Source: Hyphomonadaceae bacterium
GTDB taxonomy: Bacteria; Pseudomonadota; Alphaproteobacteria; Caulobacterales; Hyphomonadaceae
Direction of reading: 5' to 3'
DNA length: 34,185 nt
Assembly: GCA_027485145.1 (NCBI GenBank)
Contig: JAIXRO010000150.1
Location: 1-34,185, forward strand
The notes under the pieces: generated by a model
Told to the model about the DNA's origin: nothing
Seen by the model: only the letters and a program-made list of their open reading frames with translations
Databases searched by the model: none
Shown: positions 25,185 through 34,138 of the stretch, one piece after another
Position numbering within the stretch: position 1 is the first letter of the stretch
Layout of the letters: every line of letters begins with the position of its first letter
Program-made: the position numbers and the translations under genes

Positions 25185-26006
25185 ATGAGCGCCGATGCCT
25201 CGGCTGGCCAGCCGGCCGCGACCAAAGTGAACCCGAACGGGCCGACCGAGGAAACCGTCCTTTCCGTCGAGCATTACACCGACCGGCTATTCCGCTTTCG
25301 CATCACGCGCCCGCAGAGCTTCCGGTTTCGGTCCGGCGAGTTTGTGATGATCGGCCTTCCCAAGGAAGACGGCAAACCGCTGCTGCGCGCCTATTCCGTG
25401 GCCTCGCCGTCCTGGGACGAGGAGCTGGAGTTCTATTCGATCAAGGTACCGGACGGCCCGCTCACCTCCCGCCTCGAGAAGATCCAGCCGGGCGACAAGG
25501 TTCTGCTTGGCCGCAAGCCGACCGGCACGCTCGTGCTCGACGCACTGACGCCTGGCAAGCGCCTCTACATGTTCTCCACCGGCACCGGCTTTGCGCCCTT
25601 CGCCAGCCTCGTGCGCGACCCGGAAACCTATGAACGGTATGACGAAGTGATCGTCACCCATACCTGCCGGGACGTCGCCGAACTCACCTATTCAAAAAAC
25701 CTCGTCGCCAGCCTCAAGGACGACCCGCTCGTTGGCGAAATGGTCGAAGGCAAGCTGACCCTCTACGCGACGACCACGCGCGAGCCCTATGAGCGGATGG
25801 GCCGGATCACCACTCTTATTGAAAATGGGAAACTGTTCACGGACCTTGGCGTGCCGCCGCTTGATCCGTCCACGGACCGCGCGATGATGTGTGGGTCGAT
25901 GGAGATGATCCAGGACGTGAAAGCCCTGATGCTGAAGGCAAACCTCAAGGAAGGCTCCAACGCCGCCCCGGCCGAATTCGTGATCGAGAAAGCCTTCGCG
26001 GGCTAG
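25185..26006 (+). CDS. fpr: Ferredoxin--NADP(+) reductase
   Basis: This 273-aa flavoenzyme carries the FAD motif RAYS (68-71), the NADP-binding GTGFAPFASLVRD stretch and the C-terminal MCGSMEM motif, ending EFVIEKAFAG as in proteobacterial Fpr. It moves electrons between NADPH and ferredoxin/flavodoxin for oxidative-stress defence and Fe-S metabolism. ATG 25185 has GGAG 8 bases upstream. Its TAG stop shares CTAG with the stop of the opposing lipoprotein gene. Confidence 0.95.
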   Translation: MSADASAGQPAATKVNPNGPTEETVLSVEHYTDRLFRFRITRPQSFRFRSGEFVMIGLPKEDGKPLLRAYSVASPSWDEELEFYSIKVPDGPLTSRLEKIQPGDKVLLGRKPTGTLVLDALTPGKRLYMFSTGTGFAPFASLVRDPETYERYDEVIVTHTCRDVAELTYSKNLVASLKDDPLVGEMVEGKLTLYATTTREPYERMGRITTLIENGKLFTDLGVPPLDPSTDRAMMCGSMEMIQDVKALMLKANLKEGSNAAPAEFVIEKAFAG

Positions 26007-26434
26007 TTTTTCGACGTCAGGAACGCACCGGTATTCAGCACGATCTGGCAGACCGGATCATTCGCGGGGCTGGTCGAGCAATAGTCCACACCGAACAGGT
26101 CGTCCTTCACCACTGCCGTGGCGCGGAAGGTCCGCTCCCCGTCCTTCCAGACGCTGCCGGAGCTGTCCCCAAGCACCGCGAGTGCTTCATAGAAGCGCTG
26201 CGCTGGCGCGCCCGTACAGGTGAACCGCAGCAGCTCCGCCTTGCCGCGCGAGAGTCGCGCGACCGCCGGCCGCTCGATCGCCTGCGCAAGGCAATCCGTA
26301 TAAAGAACAGTTCTTGCGGGCGCCGCCATCGGCGTGATCTCGGTGAAATCCGGCGCGGCGGGCGGCGGCGGTGGCCCCACGCTCGCACAGGCGGACAGAG
26401 CCAGCACCGCGGCAAATGCAAGAGCGGGTCTCAT
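26003..26434 (-). CDS. Small lipoprotein of unknown function
   Basis: This 143-aa protein has a signal peptide with lipobox (LALSAC, Cys ~20), a Pro-rich linker (GPPPPPAAPDF) and a domain with four Cys residues (TDC, FTC, DYC, PVC) that may form two disulfides. ATG 26434 follows an AGAGAGA-like ribosome-binding site and is preferred to an upstream in-frame ATG at 26470. It follows the alpha/beta hydrolase gene by 28 bases on the same strand. I do not recognise the family. Confidence 0.7.
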   Translation of the reverse strand: MRPALAFAAVLALSACASVGPPPPPAAPDFTEITPMAAPARTVLYTDCLAQAIERPAVARLSRGKAELLRFTCTGAPAQRFYEALAVLGDSSGSVWKDGERTFRATAVVKDDLFGVDYCSTSPANDPVCQIVLNTGAFLTSKN

Positions 26435-26462
26435 CGGCGTCTCTCTCTTCAATCCCGAACGA

Positions 26463-27443
26463 CTACACACGCCGGTGCGGATCGGAATGGTCCCATTCCG
26501 CCAGCAACATCCGCAGCGCTGAAATGAATGCGATCGGCTGGTCCAGCATCACATGATGGCGCGCATGCGGTATCGAGACGAACGGCACCTGATGGCCGAG
26601 CAGCCCCCGCATGTAATCGCGCACTTCATCCGGCATCAGCGCACTTTCCTCGCCCCGGATTATCGCCACCCGGCACTTCGCCGCCTTGAGCAACTCGCCG
26701 CCGTCACGGCCCGGCTCAAAGCGCGTCCAGATGGTCGGATCGAATTTCCACGTCCAGCCGCCCTCAGCCCGTTTCAGGCTCCAGCGCGCAATATAGTCCA
26801 TGGCATAATGGTTTTCGCAGAGCTGCGGCGGCGCAAGCCGGAAGCGCGCGAGCGCCGTGGCGAGATCCGGATAGACCCGGTGCGGCCGCCCGGCACGCGA
26901 CGGGCCTTGATGCGGCCGCTCTGGCGGGTTCACGGGACTATCGACGATCACCATGCCCTCGAATCGCTCGCCATGTTCGGCGCCGGTCACCAGCGTGACG
27001 AAGCCGCCGAAGGAGTGCGCGACGATCACCGGCTTGCGAGGGCCCTCAAACAGGCCCGCATCTTCTGCGACGGCCACTTCCTCGGCCGAGAAGGTCGCCA
27101 TGTCATACGTGCCCCGCCAGGCGCTCTCGCCCATGCCGGAGAAGGTCAGCGCGGCGACATTGTAATGCTCCGCAAAATACGGCGCGATGAAGTCCCACCA
27201 ATGCGCATGGGCGCCGTTCCCGTGCACGAAGAGCAGGCCCGGCGCGCCGCGTTTGCCCCAGCGCTGGTAGGAGACCTCCGCGCCGAGCACCTCGATCCGG
27301 TGCGTCTCGTAGGGCGTCGCCACGGCGTCCGGAAACCAGTCCGGCGCAGGCGGCAAGGTGCCGCCATATTCGGCCAGCGGTCCACCTTCAGAGGGTATCT
27401 CCGCTGGCTGGTCGCGGACAATCGGATCACTTTCGCGGTTCAT
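26463..27443 (-). CDS. Alpha/beta-fold hydrolase
   Basis: This 326-aa enzyme has the alpha/beta hydrolase pattern: oxyanion strand LLFVHGNGAHAHWWDF, nucleophile elbow AHSFGGFV (Ser), an acidic residue after strand 7 (IRGEESALMPDE) and the terminal histidine region HARHHVMLDQP. The His/Asp/Ser triad appears complete. The substrate is unknown; esters, epoxides or C-C bonds are all possible in this fold. ATG 27443 (MNRESDP) is chosen over an upstream start. The next gene on the strand is the small lipoprotein. Confidence 0.85.
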   Translation of the reverse strand: MNRESDPIVRDQPAEIPSEGGPLAEYGGTLPPAPDWFPDAVATPYETHRIEVLGAEVSYQRWGKRGAPGLLFVHGNGAHAHWWDFIAPYFAEHYNVAALTFSGMGESAWRGTYDMATFSAEEVAVAEDAGLFEGPRKPVIVAHSFGGFVTLVTGAEHGERFEGMVIVDSPVNPPERPHQGPSRAGRPHRVYPDLATALARFRLAPPQLCENHYAMDYIARWSLKRAEGGWTWKFDPTIWTRFEPGRDGGELLKAAKCRVAIIRGEESALMPDEVRDYMRGLLGHQVPFVSIPHARHHVMLDQPIAFISALRMLLAEWDHSDPHRRV

Positions 27444-27537
27444 GAGGCCCCCAGGTACTGCGCCGCGCAGTCTGCGCCGGACTATATGGAGCAATCAAGC
27501 CCGTCCCTTGGGGAATTGCGGGCTGGGCGCCGGCATG

Positions 27538-27571
27538 AAAAAGGGGCCGGACGCACGTGCCTCCAGCCCCT
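27538..27571 (-). terminator. Rho-independent terminator after the redoxin gene
   Basis: AGGGGC (27542-27547) pairs with GCCCCT (27566-27571), with extra pairing around a central GCACGTGC. On the minus strand the stem is followed by a run of five T (plus 27538-27542). It lies 22 bases after the redoxin stop. Confidence 0.8.
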
Positions 27572-27593
27572 CACACAGTCCGTATCCGGACGA

Positions 27594-28235
27594 TCAATAC
27601 TTGACCGAGCAACCGTAAGGCTTGGTGACCGGCGTTGCGACCGGCTTGCCCGCCTCAAGGTCCGCGAGCGCCGCCGTCACATAGTTGGTGGCGCCCGCGA
27701 TGTCGGCAACCTTGGAGGAAGCCTTCGAGTCGATCGCGCCGTCATAGACGAGCTCCCCGCCAGGCGAGATGACAAACATGTGCGGCGTGGTCTTGGCGCC
27801 ATAGAGGCGGCCAATCTCACCGCTCTCGTCCAGCACCACATGCGCAGGCGCCGCGCCGCGGGACGTGGTCAGTTCCGTTGCCCTTGAGGCATCGGCATGG
27901 CCCTGTTTGCCAGGTGCCGACGAGATCACCGAAATCCAGACCACATCATCAGCGGCCGCGCTCTTTTGCAGGCCCTGCATGTTGGCGGGCGGCGCCGCGT
28001 AGTGTTTCTGCACAAAGGGGCACCCATCATTCGTCCACTCGAGCACGACGGTCTTGCCGGCGAAATCTGCGAGCGAGATTTCGCCGCCGGCCGCCGTCAC
28101 ACCCGCGAAGGCGGGCGCGGCGCCGCCGGTGGCGGGCGCGGCCTGCGCTGTCGACGCGATCAAAGCGCCGGCCGTGAGGGCCACAGCGGTCATCATTCCA
28201 GCGGCGAGCGTGAGATGGCGGCGGGTCAGTTTCAT
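27594..28235 (-). CDS. Periplasmic thioredoxin-fold (redoxin) protein
   Basis: This 213-aa protein has a signal peptide with a twin-Arg start (TRRHLTLAAG, possible Tat export) and a peroxiredoxin/TlpA-like fold: SLADFAGKTVVLEWTNDGCPFVQKHY (peroxidatic-type Cys), GAKTTPHMFVISPGGELVYDG with the cis-Pro loop, and a C-terminal YGCSVKY cysteine. It contains CPFV rather than CxxC. ATG 28235 has GGAG just upstream. It lies 41 bases after dsbD on the same strand, so it may receive electrons from DsbD (inference). Confidence 0.88.
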   Translation of the reverse strand: MKLTRRHLTLAAGMMTAVALTAGALIASTAQAAPATGGAAPAFAGVTAAGGEISLADFAGKTVVLEWTNDGCPFVQKHYAAPPANMQGLQKSAAADDVVWISVISSAPGKQGHADASRATELTTSRGAAPAHVVLDESGEIGRLYGAKTTPHMFVISPGGELVYDGAIDSKASSKVADIAGATNYVTAALADLEAGKPVATPVTKPYGCSVKY

Positions 28236-28276
28236 CGTCGTCTCCATGCAAATGGCGTACTGCAGAAGGTATAGGC

Positions 28277-30391
28277 CTAGCCGCCTTCGGCAAGTCCAAT
28301 GACAAGGTCTTGAGAGAGCAATTCCGGCAAGATCCGCGGCTGCGTCTCTCCGGCCGGATACCAGAGATACATCGGCACGCCTGCCCGGCCCCGGCGTTTC
28401 AGCTCTTCCGCAATCACCGGATCCTTGCGCGTGAAATCGGCAACGAGGAAAGCCACGTTCGCGGCCTCGAATGCATCGCGCACGCGCGCCGTATTGAGTG
28501 TCGTCAGCTTGTTGACCTGGCAGCTTGCGCACCAGCTTGCGGTGAAATCCACAAAGACCGGCCGCCCTTCGGCGAGCAGAGCCTCGACCTTCTCCGGGCT
28601 CCAGGCATCTTCGGCGTAGGACGGCACCGATTCCGCGCCAGCTGCTGGCCCGACCGGAACATTCGCCTGAACGGCGGGCAATCCGAACCCGATCGCAAGC
28701 GCGGTCAGCGCCGCCACCCGCCGGATCGTGCCGCCGCCGCGTGCCACCCAGACCGCGAAGGCGAGCGCGGTGGCGCCCGCCAGCGTCCAGCCCACCGCCC
28801 CTGCCCCGGCCAAACCGGCGAGCACCGACAGGAGCCAGGCGGCCGTCAGGAACATCGGAAACGCAAAGGCCTGTTTCAATGTCTCCATCCATTTGCCCGG
28901 CCTGGGCAGCAGACGGTGCAGACCCGGCACGAAACTGAGGATCAGGAAAGGCAGCGCCATGCCGAAACCCATCGCGAGAAAGACCGCGATCACAGCCGGC
29001 GCGGGCTGGCTCATCACGGCGCCGAGCGCTGCGCCGAGGAAGGGTCCAACGCAGGGCGCTCCAACGACCGCCGCCAGCACGCCCGTAAAAAACGCGCCCA
29101 TCGCCCCGCCCCGGCTCGCAAGGCCCGAGCCGGTATTCTGGATCGAGGTGCCAAGCTCGAAGAAACCCATGAGCCAGAGGCCGACCGCAAACATGATCAG
29201 CGCCAGCACCGCAACTGTTGGCGCATGCTGCAACTGAAACCCGAGCGTCGCAAAACCGGTTGCCTCGCGCACGGCAAGGACCGCACCGCCCAGCGCCGCA
29301 AACGACACCAGCACGCCGCCCGTGTACCAAAGCCCATGCGATTTCAGCTCGCCCGCATGCCCGCTCGCGGCGGCCGACACCATGCCCAGCGCCTTCATCG
29401 ACAGCACGGGCAGCACACACGGCATGAGGTTCAGGATCAGGCCGCCCAGAAAGGCGAAGCCGGCGAGCGCCAGCAGCCCTTGAAGGCCCAGCGCGGCAGG
29501 CGCTTCGGCGACCACAGCGTCCGCGACTGCCCGGTCCGCCGTTCCGGCCAGCACGCTGCCGCGCGTTGCCCGGATCTCGTAACCCACGGGCTCGGCGCCC
29601 GGCGCATCGACGCGCACCACGCCCGCGAGCGCCTCGCCGACCTTGCCCGCCCGGTCCGGCGTCAGCGACAGGCTCGCGCCGTCCGGGCCGGCCCGCTGGG
29701 GCTGGGCCGCGGGATGGCTGATCTCATGCCCGAACGGAAAAAAGCGCAGTCGCGCGCCTTCGGGAAATCCGCCGGCCTTGGCCAGGCTCAAGGTCCAGGA
29801 GGCCGCCGCATCATCAATGCGGGCCTCTCCCGGGAACGGCGCCGGTACCTTGGAGACCCACGCCCCGATCAGGTCGCCGTTACGCACATCCACGGCCGGC
29901 TCGCCTACCGCCAGCACCAGCGACACGTCCTGGGTTTCCGGCACGCAGACCGCTTCGCAGATCAGATAATCGGCCGTTGCCTCGATCCGGACGTCGCCGG
30001 CCGCATCGGCCGGCACCGTCAGTGGCAAGGTGAAGACCACCTCATCATCATAGCCGTAATCCATGATCTCGCCTTCCACGACGGGAAGAACGTGCGGAAG
30101 CGGCCACAGGAACTCGCCCAGCGCCTCGGCCGGGATGTTGGATGTGTCTTTCAGGATCAGCTGCGGCGGCAGGCCGGCATCTCCGGCATTGCGCCAGTAG
30201 ACGTGCCAGCCGGGCTCCATTGTCATTTTCAGCGCCACGAACACCGTCTCGCCCGGTGCGACGCTGGTCCGCTCCGAGATCAGCTCCGATTGCGCATACC
30301 GCTCCGGTCCGCCCAGCTGCGCCGATGCCGCCGGCGCCAACAGACAGACCCCCGCCGCAAGGGCCGTCAGTATGGACCGGATGCCGCGCAT
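28277..30391 (-). CDS. dsbD: Thiol:disulfide interchange protein DsbD
   Basis: This 704-aa protein has a signal peptide, an N-terminal periplasmic domain (with ICEAVC, the paired-cysteine site), a membrane domain of about eight helices with the redox cysteines in LMPCVLPVLSMK and GAPCVGPFLGAALG, and a C-terminal thioredoxin domain with FTASWCASCQVNK. All six redox cysteines expected of DsbD are visible. It moves electrons from cytoplasmic thioredoxin to periplasmic partners. ATG 30391 gives a normal signal peptide; longer upstream frames are not credible. Confidence 0.96.
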   Translation of the reverse strand: MRGIRSILTALAAGVCLLAPAASAQLGGPERYAQSELISERTSVAPGETVFVALKMTMEPGWHVYWRNAGDAGLPPQLILKDTSNIPAEALGEFLWPLPHVLPVVEGEIMDYGYDDEVVFTLPLTVPADAAGDVRIEATADYLICEAVCVPETQDVSLVLAVGEPAVDVRNGDLIGAWVSKVPAPFPGEARIDDAAASWTLSLAKAGGFPEGARLRFFPFGHEISHPAAQPQRAGPDGASLSLTPDRAGKVGEALAGVVRVDAPGAEPVGYEIRATRGSVLAGTADRAVADAVVAEAPAALGLQGLLALAGFAFLGGLILNLMPCVLPVLSMKALGMVSAAASGHAGELKSHGLWYTGGVLVSFAALGGAVLAVREATGFATLGFQLQHAPTVAVLALIMFAVGLWLMGFFELGTSIQNTGSGLASRGGAMGAFFTGVLAAVVGAPCVGPFLGAALGAVMSQPAPAVIAVFLAMGFGMALPFLILSFVPGLHRLLPRPGKWMETLKQAFAFPMFLTAAWLLSVLAGLAGAGAVGWTLAGATALAFAVWVARGGGTIRRVAALTALAIGFGLPAVQANVPVGPAAGAESVPSYAEDAWSPEKVEALLAEGRPVFVDFTASWCASCQVNKLTTLNTARVRDAFEAANVAFLVADFTRKDPVIAEELKRRGRAGVPMYLWYPAGETQPRILPELLSQDLVIGLAEGG

Positions 30392-30510
30392 CGATGAGTT
30401 CCCTGCTTGAATGCCTGCACGTCGGCAACCTGCAGCATATGCGATGGCGCGGCGCAGGGGGAAACCCCTCTCGCCCGAATGTGATGCCGCACCTTGCCGG
30501 CAATCCTCGC

Positions 30511-30545
30511 TGAAAAACAAAACGGCCCCCGCAAGGAGGGCCGTT
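30511..30545 (-). terminator. Rho-independent terminator after sapC
   Basis: AACGGCCC (30521-30528) and GGGCCGTT (30538-30545) form an 8-bp stem with a 9-base loop. On the minus strand it is followed by TTTTGTTTTT (plus 30513-30522). It lies 28 bases after the sapC stop and separates sapC from dsbD. Confidence 0.9.
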
Positions 30546-30573
30546 TCCTTAGTTCCTCGTGACCGGGTCGCGC

Positions 30574-31368
30574 TTAAGCGGCGGCTTGGCCCGGCGGCGG
30601 CGTGCGAACGGCGCGCTGGATCACTTTCGACCAGTTCAGCAGCGACACCAGGTGCGCGTAGCATGCGCCGAGCGCACCGTTGTTGCGCAGCTCGAGGTAC
30701 TTGTCCGGAGCCAGCGCGTTCAGGCGCTCCTCGGAAATCGCCCAGTAATCGGCAACCTTCTGCTGCGGGCCCACTTCCCGGCCCTGCGCATCGCGTGGCT
30801 GGAAGGCCACCGTTTTCTGTTCGAACAGGTCCATCGCCGAAATCATGCGCACAAAGTCCAGCGTCGCGCGGCGCTGACGCTCGAACTCCTTGCAGAACTC
30901 GATGGCGTCATTGGTAAAGCGGCTCGGCTGGCCATTCTCGAAGAAGGCCACGTCCGGCTGGTTCGAGACCATCGGCGCCGCGCGGTCGACGCACAGCAGC
31001 AGGCGATCGGAGGTTTCATCGGCCGCAAACACAAATGGATAACGGCGCACGAAAGCCGGGATGTAGTAGTCTTCGACCACATAACCGCTGTCATCGACGA
31101 ACAGGTTCTGGCCCTGACGGACACCCATGACCGCAACCGGGGTGCGATCTTCGCCGACAAAGATGATGGGGTAGGACGCGGCGCAGACACCAAATTCCGT
31201 GACGGTCACGGGAACGGCGTGTGCTTCGCGCAGGAATGCAAACGGTTGCGCAACCTGCTTGACGCCGAGGCCACCATGGTTCTCCGCCGAAAGCGGCTGA
31301 GGTTGCTTGTAAAAAAGAACTTGTCCGGTGATGGGCGATTGACCGCCAGCAGAGTTCGGGATCGTCAC
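30574..31368 (-). CDS. SapC family protein
   Basis: This 264-aa protein uses a GTG start (31368) with AGGAG (plus 31378-31382) 9 bases upstream. It matches the SapC family (PF07277), here with FAFLREAHAVPVTVTEFGVCAASYPIIFVG near the start, VMGVRQGQNLFVD and YVVEDYYIPAFVRRYPFVFA in the middle. The family is widespread in Alphaproteobacteria. It was named after a surface-layer locus, but its biochemical function is unknown. It has its own terminator and is divergent from the DUF885 gene. Confidence 0.9.
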   Translation of the reverse strand: MTIPNSAGGQSPITGQVLFYKQPQPLSAENHGGLGVKQVAQPFAFLREAHAVPVTVTEFGVCAASYPIIFVGEDRTPVAVMGVRQGQNLFVDDSGYVVEDYYIPAFVRRYPFVFAADETSDRLLLCVDRAAPMVSNQPDVAFFENGQPSRFTNDAIEFCKEFERQRRATLDFVRMISAMDLFEQKTVAFQPRDAQGREVGPQQKVADYWAISEERLNALAPDKYLELRNNGALGACYAHLVSLLNWSKVIQRAVRTPPPGQAAA

Positions 31369-31474
31369 GGCGCTAGACTCCTAAGAATTTCGCGCGAGCG
31401 ATACCGGAAATATACTCTCGCCACAACACCCGAACCGGGCTCAATTGCAGTGTGAAACGAGTGAAAAATCGCAC

Positions 31475-33349
31475 ATGTCCTACCGGCTTTCATCTCGACG
31501 TCTGACCCGCCCCGTTTTGGCCGCCGCCGCGGCCATCATCAGCTTTCTGGCGGCCTGTTCCGATGTGGCCGATCCCGAGGGCACACCCCGGCGGATTGCC
31601 CTCGAAGTCGAGCGCACCCTCACGACCGTGGCCCAGAACGAACTCGTACACGACCCGGAACTGGCGACCGGGCTCGGCCTGTCGCAGGAGCAGGCCGGCT
31701 ATCCGTTCAACCGCGTCCTGACGGACCGCTCGCAGGCCGCCTTCGAGCGCGCCCGCCTCGAGCGCCTCGAGACGCTCGACGTGCTGGTGCGGACATCGCG
31801 CCCCGCAAAAGGCAGCGCGCTCGCCAATCATCTCGATACCACGATCGCTGCTCACGAGGCCGCCGAAGCCGTGCTTGTGGCCGGTCACGGGACGGGCAAC
31901 CTCTCGGCGTTTTATCCCTACGTCGCGGACCATGTTCGCGGCGCCTATCTGGACGTGCCGGAACTCCTGGTTCGCCGCCAGCCGGTTCAGACCCCGGAAG
32001 ATGCCTCTGCCTTTCTGGAGCGCGCGGCCCAGCTCCCCGGCACGCTGGACGATGAGCGCCGGCGTCTCGAAGCCGATGCGCAGGCCGGCGTCTCACCCCC
32101 GCGCCCCATTCTGGAGCGCATGCAGGTCCAGGCCGCGATCGCCGCAGCGGCCGTGCCGGACACGTCCTTCCTTGTGCTGACCTTCGAGAGCCAGCTGAAC
32201 GGGATTGCCGGCCTGAAGCCCGAGGCGCGGCGCCAGCTGTCGGCCCGCATGCGCGCGCTACTGACGGAAGAAATCACACCGGCCTACGGGCGGTTGGCGG
32301 CCGCCACGGCGCGGCTCGCCGCAAGCGCCCCCGCCGAGCCCGGCGTTTGGCAAATCCGCGGCGGTGATGCCTTCTACGAGGCGATCCTCGCGGCCTATAC
32401 CGGCACGCGCGATAAACCGGACGGCCTGCACGCCGGTGGGCAGGCCGACGTTGCCGCTCTGACGAAAGATCTCGACAAGGCGCTTGGCGCCATCGGCTTG
32501 ATCGAAGGCACCATGGGCGACCGGCTGGGCGTGCTCGCGCTGCAGCCCGGTCAGATTTACGAGGATTCCGATCTTGGCCGCGCCGCGCTGGTCGAGCGCC
32601 TGACCGGGTTGAATGGCCGCGCGCGGTTCGTCGTCAACAAGCAGATTGGCGGCGTTCCGTCCGAACCCGTCAACATCAGCATGGTTCCGGCTGAATTTGC
32701 GCAAGCCGCGCCGCCGTCGGCCTACGCCGCCCGCACTGCGGACGGCCGCGCGCCGGCCCGTTTCGAAATCAATCTGACCCGCATGTCCGATTGGCCGGAT
32801 TACCGCCTGCCCACGCTGGTCTTTCATGAGACCATTCCAGGCCATCATCTCAAAAGCCTGATTGCCTCCAGCAAGGCAGGGTTGCCGCTCGCCCGCCAGC
32901 TGATCTCGAATCCCGGCTACAGCGACGGCTGGGCCGCCTATGCGGAAACCCTCGCATTTGAAGGTGGTCTTTACACGGATGATCCGCTTGGACGGATCGG
33001 CTATCTGCAATCCATGCTGCTTCGGGCGGCGCGGCTCGTCGTCGATACCGGCATCCACGAACAGGAATGGACGCGCGATCGCGCAATCGCCTACATCGTG
33101 TCCGTCACGGGCCTCAGCCCTGAAGCGGCGCGCGACGAGGTGGACCGCTGCAGTGTGTGGCCGGGCGAAGGGGCCGCCGGCTGGATCGGCCGGCAGCGTA
33201 TCCTCGACCTGCGCGAAAGGGCCCAGCGCGTGCTCGGCCCTCGCTTTGACCCGAAGGTCTTCCACGCCGTGATCCTGAATGGCGGGCCCCGTCCGCTCGA
33301 TATGGTCGAGGCCGACGTGACCCGCTGGTACACCGAACTGGCGCGCTGA
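31475..33349 (+). CDS. DUF885-family metallopeptidase-like lipoprotein
   Basis: This 624-aa protein has a signal peptide with lipobox (LAAC, Cys ~28) and the DUF885 architecture. The zinc-binding HETIPGHH (His451-Glu452 onward) fits the HExxH pattern of gluzincins. ATG 31475 is chosen because it opens directly into the signal peptide; the ribosome-binding site is weak (GAGTGA). DUF885 proteins are thought to be periplasmic or envelope peptidases of unknown substrate. It is convergent with the 115-aa SOS-linked gene, only 8 bases apart. Confidence 0.88.
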   Translation: MSYRLSSRRLTRPVLAAAAAIISFLAACSDVADPEGTPRRIALEVERTLTTVAQNELVHDPELATGLGLSQEQAGYPFNRVLTDRSQAAFERARLERLETLDVLVRTSRPAKGSALANHLDTTIAAHEAAEAVLVAGHGTGNLSAFYPYVADHVRGAYLDVPELLVRRQPVQTPEDASAFLERAAQLPGTLDDERRRLEADAQAGVSPPRPILERMQVQAAIAAAAVPDTSFLVLTFESQLNGIAGLKPEARRQLSARMRALLTEEITPAYGRLAAATARLAASAPAEPGVWQIRGGDAFYEAILAAYTGTRDKPDGLHAGGQADVAALTKDLDKALGAIGLIEGTMGDRLGVLALQPGQIYEDSDLGRAALVERLTGLNGRARFVVNKQIGGVPSEPVNISMVPAEFAQAAPPSAYAARTADGRAPARFEINLTRMSDWPDYRLPTLVFHETIPGHHLKSLIASSKAGLPLARQLISNPGYSDGWAAYAETLAFEGGLYTDDPLGRIGYLQSMLLRAARLVVDTGIHEQEWTRDRAIAYIVSVTGLSPEAARDEVDRCSVWPGEGAAGWIGRQRILDLRERAQRVLGPRFDPKVFHAVILNGGPRPLDMVEADVTRWYTELAR

Positions 33350-33357
33350 GCGCCGCG

Positions 33358-33705
33358 TCAGGCTGCGAGGCGCAGAACACCGCCGGACGGGATGCCCGAC
33401 CGCACGACCGGCTGGAAACCGGCCTCGAGGTCGCAGACCATCTGCCGGCGCACCGGCGCGTCGAATTCGAGGGACACGAACACAGCCGTCGCCCCGTACC
33501 GCTCGGCCTCGGACTGCGCCCAGATCGGCTGGATGTCATGCGGCTTACCGGTCAGCTCCAGCACCCGGAAGATGCGCCAGCCACACGCCTCGGGCACCGC
33601 GAAAATCGCCACGCCCGGTGCCCGTGCCCAGGGCGCATCACTGGCTGCGCGCTGAAAAGACCAGGCCTTGCCCGATTGACCACGAAAACTGACTGCGTTA
33701 CCCAT
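33358..33705 (-). CDS. Uncharacterised 115-aa protein, probably SOS-regulated
   Basis: I do not recognise this protein. It starts MGNAVSFRGQSGKAWSFQRA, has a hydrophobic strand (GVAIFAVPE), a mixed middle (WRIFRVLELTGKPHDIQPIW) and ends VRRQMVCDLEAGFQPVV then GGVLRLAA. It has no signal peptide or membrane helix, so it is probably cytoplasmic. The ATG is preceded by GGAG. That site lies inside the nearer of two GTTC-N7-GTTC SOS boxes, so LexA binding there could block both transcription and access to the start region. A DNA-damage role is therefore likely (inference). Confidence 0.75.
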   Translation of the reverse strand: MGNAVSFRGQSGKAWSFQRAASDAPWARAPGVAIFAVPEACGWRIFRVLELTGKPHDIQPIWAQSEAERYGATAVFVSLEFDAPVRRQMVCDLEAGFQPVVRSGIPSGGVLRLAA

Positions 33706-33720
33706 GTTCTTGCTCCGTTC
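33706..33720. promoter_or_regulatory. SOS (LexA) box GTTC-N7-GTTC, proximal
   Basis: GTTC (33706-33709), seven bases, GTTC (33717-33720) matches the alphaproteobacterial LexA consensus exactly. It abuts the start codon of the 115-aa gene and contains its ribosome-binding site. Confidence 0.75.
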
Positions 33721-33741
33721 CTTATGGAATGTTGCTACTAT

Positions 33742-33756
33742 GTTCCAGTTTGGTTC
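33742..33756. promoter_or_regulatory. SOS (LexA) box GTTC-N7-GTTC, distal
   Basis: GTTC (33742-33745), seven bases, GTTC (33753-33756) is a second perfect match. Its centre is 36 bp from that of the proximal box. Two perfect boxes in front of one gene are very unlikely by chance and suggest cooperative LexA binding. Confidence 0.8.
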
Positions 33757-33781
33757 GCAAGAAGTTTTTGGTAAACAAGGG

Positions 33782-33807
33782 GTTAACGGCCGCGATTCGG
33801 CGTTAAC
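33782..33807 (-). terminator. Hairpin at the end of the DUF2794 gene, possible terminator
   Basis: GTTAACG (33782-33788) pairs with CGTTAAC (33801-33807), with a further CCG/CGG pairing and a CGATT loop. It overlaps the DUF2794 stop. The minus strand then reads CCCCTTGTTT, so only a weak T-tract follows. It could end DUF2794 transcription before the SOS-controlled gene. Confidence 0.4.
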
Positions 33808-34138
33808 GAACGACGGTGAATTTCCGGCTGTCGAACACGCGCAGGACCTGTTTCAACTCCCGTCCGCGCCGGAGGACCTGCCCGCCGAGGCCGTACACCG
33901 CATACTGGCCCTGCCGGTTGGCCAGCGCCGGCTCCTTCTCGATGCGCCAGGTCGGGCTGTCGGCATGCCGACGGAAGATGGCGAAGGTCGCAACATCCGA
34001 ACCAACGCCGATGGCATAGTCACGCGCCTCGCCCGCAATCACGAGGCGCCCATAGACATCAAGGATGGGCTGCAGTTCGCTCTTCTGGAAGGCGACCACC
34101 GGATCGGGCGGAGATTTTCGCGAAAGGTGTTCCGTCAT
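33803..34138 (-). CDS. DUF2794 family protein
   Basis: This 111-aa protein matches the DUF2794 family of Alphaproteobacteria: VAFQKSELQPILDVYGRLVIAGEARDYAIGVG, then FAIFRRHADSPTWRIEKEPALANRQGQYAV and LRRGRELKQVLRVF. No function is established and no membrane or signal segment is seen. It starts at ATG 34138, 47 bases from the window edge, so its promoter is only partly visible. Its family distribution supports the alphaproteobacterial assignment. Confidence 0.88.
   Translation of the reverse strand: MTEHLSRKSPPDPVVAFQKSELQPILDVYGRLVIAGEARDYAIGVGSDVATFAIFRRHADSPTWRIEKEPALANRQGQYAVYGLGGQVLRRGRELKQVLRVFDSRKFTVVR

Noticed and set aside
26003-26006. CTAG shared as stop codon by two convergent genes
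   Set aside because: Real but common in compact genomes; no special function is implied.
28310-30397. 695-codon frame on the plus strand
   Set aside because: It is a GC-rich antisense shadow of dsbD, which has all expected motifs; the shadow protein is Arg/His-rich with no domain.
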